Assembly: GCF_024360925.2 (NCBI RefSeq)
Contig: NZ_CP113517.1
Location: 3,886,001 to 3,950,000 of the forward strand
Length of the DNA: 64,000 nucleotides
Direction of reading: 5' to 3'
Origin: Methylomonas rapida
Lineage (GTDB): Bacteria > Pseudomonadota > Gammaproteobacteria > Methylococcales > Methylomonadaceae
Positions 58,486 to 64,000 of this stretch are shown piece by piece (position 1 is the first letter of the stretch; every line of letters starts with the position of its first letter). The translations under genes and the position numbers were made by a program. The notes beneath the pieces are model-generated. The model was not told the DNA's origin and made no database searches. It was given only the letters and a program-made list of their open reading frames with translations.

Positions 58486-61104
58486 TTGATCCGTCGTACA
58501 GGATTCTGCCACGCGCTGCGAAAGATCAGCTATTTTCTGCCCTTGGCGCTATTTGCCTGCGCCTTGGTCATCGTGCACAACGAACTGAAAATACATGGTC
58601 TCGATGAGATCATGGCCAACCTGCAAGCCACACCCCGGCTGCAAGTCTTGGCCGCGCTGGCGTTGACCGTGTTGAATTATCTGGTGTTGGCCGCCTACGA
58701 CTGGCTGGCACTGCGTTTTACCGGCCATGCCGACATTCCATTACCGAAAATGATCGCCGCCGCCCTGCTCAGTTATGCCATCAGCAATAACACGGGACAC
58801 GCCTGGGCTGCCGGCGGTTCGGTGCGCTACCGCTTTTATTCCAAGTGGGGTGTGCCAGGCTGGGATATTCTGAAAATTTCGCTGTTTCAAGCCATCACCT
58901 ACTTGTTGGGTGCCTTGACATTGGGCTTGATCGGCAGTTTGCTGCTACCGCTGTTTTTACCGCCTTCAAACTCGCAGCCGGCCATCATCCACTGGATTAC
59001 GGCGATTTGCGCGCTATCGCTCGCCGGCTATTGGCTTGCGGTATTACTCTGGCGTCGACCAATACGCCTGCAAGGCTTCGAACTGTGCCTACCCTCGGCA
59101 ACCATGACCAGCTGGCAAACGCTGGTTGCCTGTGTCGATGTGGTGTTGTCGTCCTGGGTGTTATGGGTTCTCTTGGTCGGCAAACTTGAACTGGGTTTTG
59201 CCGGCTTTCTGGTGGTTTTCGTCGTGGCGCAAGTGATTGGCGTAATCAGCCAAGTTCCCGGCGGTATTGGGGTATTTGAGAGCGGTTTCCTCTGGCTGCT
59301 GTCCGACAGCATCGACCAGGATGAACATTTGTTCGTGGTTGGCGCGTTATTACTGTACCGAGCCATCTATTATTTCGTGCCGCTGATGCTCGCCGGCCTG
59401 GGATTGATTGGCAATGAACTCTACGCCCGGCGGCCAATGCTAACCGCCGCGGCCGACAATCTCGGCCGCCTGTTGACCGCCGTACTGCCGCAACTCTATT
59501 CCGTTTTGCTGTTGCTGGCCGGCGGCATTTTGCTGTTGTCCGGCTCCATCCCGACCAATCCGGACGTGATGGATTGGCTGCGCGACATCGTCCCACTGCC
59601 GGTGATGGAACTCTCGCACTTGACCGGCAGCTTGGCCGGCTTGTTACTGATATTTCTGGCCCGCGGCATCCGGCTGAAAATCGACACCGCCTGGCATGGC
59701 AGCGTGATACTCTTGAGCATCGGCATCCTGGCATCGCTGCTGAAAGGCTTCGATTGGCACGAAGCCTTGGTCTTGACCCTGATCTTGCTGCTTTTCATAC
59801 CCTGTCGGGGCCATTTCAGCCGCCCGTCATCGTTATGGCACATGCCGTTCTCCCGCTACTGGCTGGCGATGATTGCACTGATCCTGGCGACCACGGTCTG
59901 GCTGGGCTTTTTCGCCCATCGCGACACAGCCTATGCTCATGAACTCTGGTGGCAATTTTCCACCGAAGGCAGTGCGCCCCGTTTTTTGCGTGCCACCTTG
60001 CTGCTGGCCGTGATCACCAGCTGCTACATCTTGTTCCGCCTGTTTGGCGTGGCGCAGCCTTTCACTTTGCGCAAACCTGATGCCGATGAGCTGGATGAAG
60101 CTCAACGCCTGATTGCCCAAGGCTCCGACTGCCAAGGCTTCTTAGCCCTCTTGGGGGATAAATATTTATTTTGGAGCGCAAAGCGCAGCGCCTTCCTAAT
60201 GTTTACCACGATCTCTCAATACTGGATCGCCATGGGCGATCCGATCGGCGAACCACGCGAATTCGAAGAATTGCTGTGGCAATTTCGGGAACAGGCCGAC
60301 CATTACGGCGTCGCAACGGTGTTTTATCAGGTTAACGAGAAACTGTTGCCGGTTTATCTGGATCTTGGCCTGTCGCTGTTCAAGCTGGGCGAAGAAGCCA
60401 AAGTGGATTTATGGGAATTTTCCTTGAAAGGCAAACAACGCGAATCCCAACGCGGTGCCCTGAACAAGTTCACCAAGTTGAATTACCGCTTCGAGATTCT
60501 GCCCGGCCCGGACGTGCCAGCGATTTTACCGAGATTGCAGCGTATTTCCGACGACTGGCTATCCGGCAAGCGTACGCAAGAAAAAGGCTTTTCGTTGGGT
60601 TTTTTCGATCCAACCTATTTATGCCGCACCCCGATAGCTGTCGTCAAAGACGATAAGGGCCAAATCCGGGCGTTCGCCAACCTCTGGCAAACCGACAACC
60701 GCGAGGAAATTTCCATCGACTTGATGCGTTATGATCAAGACAGCCCGAAAGGTATCATGGATTATCTGTTTACCGAACTGATGCTATGGGCGCAAAGCCA
60801 GCAGTATCGTTGGTTTTCGCTGGGCATGGCGCCGCTTGCGGGCCTGGAGCGGCGGCCTTTGGCGCCACTTTGGCACAAAATCGGCAACGTAATATTTGAT
60901 TTGGCCGGCGAGTTTTACCATTTCGAAGGCCTTTACGCGTATAAAGCCAAGTTTGCGCCGAGTTGGCGGCCTCGCTTTCTGGCGGCACCAGCAGGCCTGT
61001 CGGTACCGCTGATTTTGCTGTCGATTGCCCGTAAGATTGCCGGTGGCTGGATCGGCATTTTTGGCAATCGATCGCATGGCTCATCTCACTCAATTGATAC
61101 TTGA
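58486..61104 (+). CDS. mprF: Bifunctional lysylphosphatidylglycerol flippase/synthetase
   Basis: An 872-residue inner-membrane protein. The N-terminal part (to about 530) has some 12-14 helices including the flippase region with GGIGVFESGFLWLL. The C-terminal cytoplasmic DUF2156 synthetase domain (about 540-850) adds lysine from Lys-tRNA to phosphatidylglycerol (DPIGEPREFEELLWQF; FSLGMAPLAGLERRPLAPLW). This lowers envelope negative charge. The start is TTG 58486 with GAGG eight bases upstream; no ATG exists near it. Confidence 0.93.
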   Translation: MIRRTGFCHALRKISYFLPLALFACALVIVHNELKIHGLDEIMANLQATPRLQVLAALALTVLNYLVLAAYDWLALRFTGHADIPLPKMIAAALLSYAISNNTGHAWAAGGSVRYRFYSKWGVPGWDILKISLFQAITYLLGALTLGLIGSLLLPLFLPPSNSQPAIIHWITAICALSLAGYWLAVLLWRRPIRLQGFELCLPSATMTSWQTLVACVDVVLSSWVLWVLLVGKLELGFAGFLVVFVVAQVIGVISQVPGGIGVFESGFLWLLSDSIDQDEHLFVVGALLLYRAIYYFVPLMLAGLGLIGNELYARRPMLTAAADNLGRLLTAVLPQLYSVLLLLAGGILLLSGSIPTNPDVMDWLRDIVPLPVMELSHLTGSLAGLLLIFLARGIRLKIDTAWHGSVILLSIGILASLLKGFDWHEALVLTLILLLFIPCRGHFSRPSSLWHMPFSRYWLAMIALILATTVWLGFFAHRDTAYAHELWWQFSTEGSAPRFLRATLLLAVITSCYILFRLFGVAQPFTLRKPDADELDEAQRLIAQGSDCQGFLALLGDKYLFWSAKRSAFLMFTTISQYWIAMGDPIGEPREFEELLWQFREQADHYGVATVFYQVNEKLLPVYLDLGLSLFKLGEEAKVDLWEFSLKGKQRESQRGALNKFTKLNYRFEILPGPDVPAILPRLQRISDDWLSGKRTQEKGFSLGFFDPTYLCRTPIAVVKDDKGQIRAFANLWQTDNREEISIDLMRYDQDSPKGIMDYLFTELMLWAQSQQYRWFSLGMAPLAGLERRPLAPLWHKIGNVIFDLAGEFYHFEGLYAYKAKFAPSWRPRFLAAPAGLSVPLILLSIARKIAGGWIGIFGNRSHGSSHSIDT

Positions 61105-61120
61105 ACTCTTGGAGGACATC

Positions 61121-61594
61121 ATGTCTTGCAGCAAACTCTTGATTTATCTGTTCGCTCTCTGCTTACTAAGCCACGGCGCCTTGGCCGCCACCCTCAGCGA
61201 AGTACCGTTCGACAGCTTGCCCGACGCCGTCAAAACCACCGCGTTGAACATCATCGATAAACCCAACATCAGCAAGGTGTCCAAGATCGACGACAACGGC
61301 TTGGTTAGATTTGAAATTGAAGCCGACAAAACCGAAAACAATCGGCCGGTGGTCAGCTGGGATGTGGTGATTGCGGTGAATGGCAAGATCATGAAACTGG
61401 CCAAGGAAGTGCCATTTTTCGAGTTGTCTTACCCGCAAATGCAAGCCATGGAACAACGCTATCCGGGCATAAAGGTCATCGAAGCGGAATCCGTCGATCT
61501 GCATTTTTTGGACGTGATCGGCACGGTCGATGGTCAGGACATCAAGTTACGGCTGTATGAAGATGGCCTGATCGAAGAACAATCCAGTCGCTGA
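61121..61594 (+). CDS. Secreted PepSY-like protein
   Basis: A 157-residue protein with a signal peptide (about 1-22, ALA end). The mature part looks like two short alpha-beta units (LPDAVKTTALNIIDKPNISK and YPQMQAMEQRYPGIKVIEAE), recalling PepSY-like periplasmic folds; the assignment is tentative. GGAGG lies five bases before ATG 61121; a longer frame from 61025 overlaps mprF and is rejected. It follows mprF by 16 bases and probably shares its transcript. Confidence 0.78.
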   Translation: MSCSKLLIYLFALCLLSHGALAATLSEVPFDSLPDAVKTTALNIIDKPNISKVSKIDDNGLVRFEIEADKTENNRPVVSWDVVIAVNGKIMKLAKEVPFFELSYPQMQAMEQRYPGIKVIEAESVDLHFLDVIGTVDGQDIKLRLYEDGLIEEQSSR

Positions 61595-61602
61595 GAAGTG
61601 CC

Positions 61603-61959
61603 ATGACGACGCGTATTCCTCGACATACCAGCTGGAAAATCATCGCGCTAGGGTGCCTGCTGGCCGCATTGCTGTATGGCTTTCACCCGGAAGTCGGTCA
61701 GTTCACTTTGTTGATCAATGGCCAACCGATTACCAATCCCGTGTTTCGACTGGCCGCCGGACCTGCCTTGTTCGTGACGCTTTTGTTCGTCGCCGGCCTC
61801 AGCGCACTGGCATTGCTGGGCATGGGCATGATGATTTTTTTGGGATTTGTCGGTTTGGTCTTCCTGGCCCTGATATTCATCGCGCCCTATTTTGGGCCGG
61901 TATTATTATTGTTCTGTTTGATCATTGCGATCTTGTCCGCAGGCGGCACCAAGGAATGA
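61603..61959 (+). CDS. Small inner-membrane protein (118 aa), unknown
   Basis: A 118-residue protein with three hydrophobic segments (about 11-27, 50-75 and 77-113), the last a long stretch rich in Leu, Phe and Ile. It lacks recognisable motifs. Eight bases separate it from the preceding gene, so it is the last member of the mgtA-acvB-mprF group. Function unknown. Confidence 0.75.
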   Translation: MTTRIPRHTSWKIIALGCLLAALLYGFHPEVGQFTLLINGQPITNPVFRLAAGPALFVTLLFVAGLSALALLGMGMMIFLGFVGLVFLALIFIAPYFGPVLLLFCLIIAILSAGGTKE

Positions 61960-61988
61960 ACATGAAATGACCTATGCAAGTATTCGGT

Positions 61989-62033
61989 GTAGGTGCGGAT
62001 TTATCTGCGCAGTGCGAATGAATTCGCACCTAC
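61989..62033. repeat. REP-like inverted repeat
   Basis: GTAGGTGCG (61989-61997) and its complement CGCACCTAC (62025-62033) flank a 27-base centre that has more pairing (GAATGAATTC). It lies in the 198-base gap between the small membrane protein and the insertion sequence. It could act as a transcript-end hairpin; there is no T-run. Confidence 0.7.
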
Positions 62034-62149
62034 CAATGCCGAGCTTATTTCTCACACATTCCTAAATGATCATCCAAATGACAAACAAGTTGTTCACAGA
62101 AACGATGACAAAACATCCATTTCCAGTCTTCATCTATCTTAAACCCTAA

Positions 62150-62157
62150 AAAGTTCT
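62150..62157. repeat. Target site duplication, left
   Basis: AAAGTTCT directly before the left inverted repeat; identical to 63553-63560. Confidence 0.93.
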
Positions 62158-62184
62158 GGCTCTTCCGTATTTTGCGGAGAAACC
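62158..62184. repeat. Left terminal inverted repeat of the IS
   Basis: 27 bases, GGCTCTTCCGTATTTTGCGG then AGAAACC, complementary to 63526-63552 with three mismatches. Confidence 0.93.
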
Positions 62185-62261
62185 ACTACATGTAGTGCTA
62201 TAGTCTTTGCCTGCCACAGTGAGTTTTGCTAAGGTCGACAATTTAACGCTGGAGTATCGTG

Positions 62262-63512
62262 ATGACACAGTCGCTACTTCAAATACCGCTGGATATACCT
62301 GATGTTTGTATCGAAAAAGTTGAAACCACCGCCAAAGGCGAGTTCATCATCACGGTCAGTAGTACGTTAACCAGTGCAACCTGCCATCAATGCGGCCAGA
62401 GGATCGATAAGTTTTATGGCTATGGCAGAGAAATCACCTTGCGTCATTTGTCGATTTTCGATCGGCCGGTTTGGATCAAGCTAACCCCCAAGCGCTATCG
62501 ATGCCCTGACTGCCCCAAAGGTCCGACGACCACGCAACAATGTGGCTGGTATAACTGGAAAAGCCCCCATACCAAAGCGTATGAGCAGTGGATATTGCGT
62601 GAATTGATCAACAGCAGCGTGACCGACATGGACGTGAAGCACGGCATCAGCGCCGAAGCGGCGGAAGGGATTATCAATCGGCACGTGGCCCAACAAGTTG
62701 ATTGGTCTGCCATCCAAGGCATTCGCTTGCTGGGACTGGATGAAATCGCTTTGAAAAAAGGGCATCAAGATTTTGTGGTCATCGTGTCGGCTATCGATAC
62801 CGAGGACCATAAGCGGATTCTGGCGGTGCTGCCCGACCGCAAAAAAGAAACGGTTAAAGCCTTTTTGCAGAATATTCCCGAGGCACAGCAACACGCGTTA
62901 CAACGCGTCTGCGTGGACATGTATGAAGGGTATCGCAACGCCGTCTATGAGACATTGCCCGGCGTCGAGGTGGTGGTTGATCGCTTCCATGTCGCCAAGC
63001 ATTATCGAGACGGCGCCGACCAGGTCCGCAAGGCGGAAATGAAAAAACTCAAGAATACCCTGTCTGCCGAGGATTATGCCAAGCTGAAAGGCGCGATGTG
63101 GGCTTTTCGGAAGCGCTGGATGGAACTCTCTGCCGATCAGCAAACCGTTTTGCTTTTTCTATTCCAGCAAGCCCCCATTTTGCGAGAAGTCTATATCCAA
63201 CGGGAGCTTTTGACGGGTATTTTTGAGCGCCGACTCAATAAGGCTGAGGCCGAAAAAGCCTTGGATCGCTGGATGGAGCATATCAAAGTCTTGAAGTTGA
63301 AGGGCTTTGATGCGTTTGTCAAAACCTATCAAAACTGGCGAAATGAAATCACCAACTATTTCATTCGCCGGGAAACCAGTGGCTTTGTTGAAGGGCTTAA
63401 CAACAAAATCAAAAGCATCAAACGACGCTGCTTTGGCATTTACAATACCGTCCGCCTGTTTCAGCATATCTGGCTTGATATCGAAGGGAGACGGTTGTTC
63501 GGTTATGCATAA
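62262..63512 (+). CDS. ISL3-family transposase
   Basis: A 416-residue transposase. The N-terminal zinc-binding part has CHQCGQR and CPDCPKG (about 37-85), followed by a helix-turn-helix region and the DDE catalytic domain. Candidate catalytic residues are Asp160 (LLGLDEIALKKGHQDF), Asp219 (VCVDMYEGY) and Glu377 (SGFVEGLNNKIKSIKRRCFG). GGAG lies seven bases before ATG 62262; a GTG directly upstream is an alternative. No frameshift or stop is seen, so the enzyme should be functional. Confidence 0.95.
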   Translation: MTQSLLQIPLDIPDVCIEKVETTAKGEFIITVSSTLTSATCHQCGQRIDKFYGYGREITLRHLSIFDRPVWIKLTPKRYRCPDCPKGPTTTQQCGWYNWKSPHTKAYEQWILRELINSSVTDMDVKHGISAEAAEGIINRHVAQQVDWSAIQGIRLLGLDEIALKKGHQDFVVIVSAIDTEDHKRILAVLPDRKKETVKAFLQNIPEAQQHALQRVCVDMYEGYRNAVYETLPGVEVVVDRFHVAKHYRDGADQVRKAEMKKLKNTLSAEDYAKLKGAMWAFRKRWMELSADQQTVLLFLFQQAPILREVYIQRELLTGIFERRLNKAEAEKALDRWMEHIKVLKLKGFDAFVKTYQNWRNEITNYFIRRETSGFVEGLNNKIKSIKRRCFGIYNTVRLFQHIWLDIEGRRLFGYA

Positions 63513-63525
63513 CCCTATATGTCGG

Positions 63526-63552
63526 GGCTACTCCGCGAAATACGGAAGAGCC
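63526..63552. repeat. Right terminal inverted repeat of the IS
   Basis: 27 bases; reverse complement reads GGCTCTTCCGTATTTCGCGG then AGTAGCC. Confidence 0.93.
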
Positions 63553-63560
63553 AAAGTTCT
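63553..63560. repeat. Target site duplication, right
   Basis: AAAGTTCT directly after the right inverted repeat; identical to 62150-62157. Confidence 0.93.
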
Positions 63561-63583
63561 TGCCACTCCCCCCTCATTAGCCC

Positions 63584-64000
63584 ATGCGCCAACTCCTACT
63601 CCGCCCGATTATTTTCGTCACTATCGTCATGAGTATTTTGGTTCTCGGCGAACTGCTGGCGATTGGCCGCCTAACCTGGCTGAATCACCAGCGTATCAAC
63701 GTCATCGAAAATGACATTGGCGAAGGCCACCGCCTGGAAGAAACCATCTTCGAAATGTTGCAGTTACAGTCGAAACTGGCCATCCATAAAAACGATCCCT
63801 CGGTGGGCCCCGAACAAATCAATGACATCCAGAATCGCTTGCTGGATTTATTGCAAAGTCAGCAAAGCTCGAATTATATGGTCCCGATTGACTTGAATCA
63901 TTTGCAGGACCTATTCGACAAGGCCATCAATGGTGACCAGCAGGCGCTGATAGAAACCCTGACCTCGATTCATCAGGTATTGGACCAACAAACCGCCGAG
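63584..64000 (+). CDS. Membrane-anchored protein, probable sensor, 3' end outside the window
   Basis: A frame open from ATG 63584 to the window end (139 residues seen). The N-terminus MRQLLLRPIIFVTIVMSILV continues to a membrane helix (about 8-28), followed by a helical, charged segment (NDIGEGHRLEETIFEMLQLQ and onwards) like the periplasmic sensing region of a two-component kinase or chemoreceptor. No catalytic domain is in view. The IS ends 31 bases before the ATG, so its native promoter was probably displaced. Confidence 0.65.
   Translation, partial: MRQLLLRPIIFVTIVMSILVLGELLAIGRLTWLNHQRINVIENDIGEGHRLEETIFEMLQLQSKLAIHKNDPSVGPEQINDIQNRLLDLLQSQQSSNYMVPIDLNHLQDLFDKAINGDQQALIETLTSIHQVLDQQTAE

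Larger units (their letters stand above)
62158..63552. mobile_element. Complete ISL3-family insertion sequence
   Basis: A 1395-bp element. The 27-base ends are inverted repeats: GGCTCTTCCGTATTT... at 62158-62184 and its complement at 63526-63552, 24 of 27 identical. An 8-bp direct duplication AAAGTTCT flanks it at 62150-62157 and 63553-63560, the duplication size usual for ISL3. One full transposase gene with an intact DDE set lies inside. The exact duplication and good ends suggest a recent insertion that may still be active. Confidence 0.95.

Overview
The window is a gammaproteobacterial chromosome segment. Gene order is that of Escherichia and Pseudomonas relatives, the genes are short-spaced, tRNAs carry encoded CCA ends, and typical gammaproteobacterial pairs are present (tRNA-Trp before secE; tRNA-Tyr/Gly/Thr before tufB; lolB-ispE-tRNA-Gln-prs-rplY-pth back to back with hemA-prfA-prmC). 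My inference is a methanotroph of the order Methylococcales (Methylomonas-like), from the overall protein flavour and intergenic repeats; no methane-oxidation gene lies in the window to prove it.

Region 1 (1-0.6 kb): two small genes of unknown function, the first cut by the window edge, facing a tRNA-Thr. Region 2 (0.6-31.9 kb): an almost uninterrupted minus-strand block holding the information-processing core. In transcription order: promoter, tRNA-Tyr, tRNA-Gly, tRNA-Thr, tuf copy 2, tRNA-Trp, secE, nusG, terminator, rplK-rplA, L10 leader, rplJ-rplL, attenuator, rpoB-rpoC, promoter plus leader hairpin, rpsL-rpsG-fusA-tuf copy 1, then the S10, spc and alpha operons fused without an obvious promoter gap, ending with rplQ, tRNA-Thr(TGT) and a strong terminator. 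The two EF-Tu proteins are identical.

Region 3 (31.9-41.1 kb): minus-strand housekeeping genes (pth, rplY, prs, tRNA-Gln, ispE, lolB, a TPR lipoprotein) and, divergent from them, hemA-prfA-prmC plus a JAMM metalloprotease. Region 4 (41.1-54.5 kb): an accessory transport region. A minus-strand dabA-dabB pair (energy-coupled inorganic carbon pump) is followed by a CDF metal transporter. On the plus strand are a MASE3 hybrid histidine kinase flanked by a 26-bp direct repeat, a SulP anion transporter, a PAP2 phosphatase, a DUF2490 protein and a membrane protein with one heme-c motif. dabAB plus SulP suggest bicarbonate supply.

Region 5 (54.5-62 kb): an envelope and magnesium group: MgtA-type P-ATPase, AcvB/VirJ hydrolase, MprF lysyl-phosphatidylglycerol synthase/flippase, a secreted 157-residue protein and a small membrane protein. 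Region 6 (62.1-64 kb): a complete ISL3-family insertion sequence with 27-bp terminal inverted repeats and an 8-bp target duplication, sitting 31 bp before a membrane protein gene that runs off the window.

No CRISPR array, rRNA, replication origin or intact prophage was seen. The best candidates for a second look are the dab/SulP/sensor region, the mgtA-acvB-mprF group, and the young IS insertion in front of the last gene.
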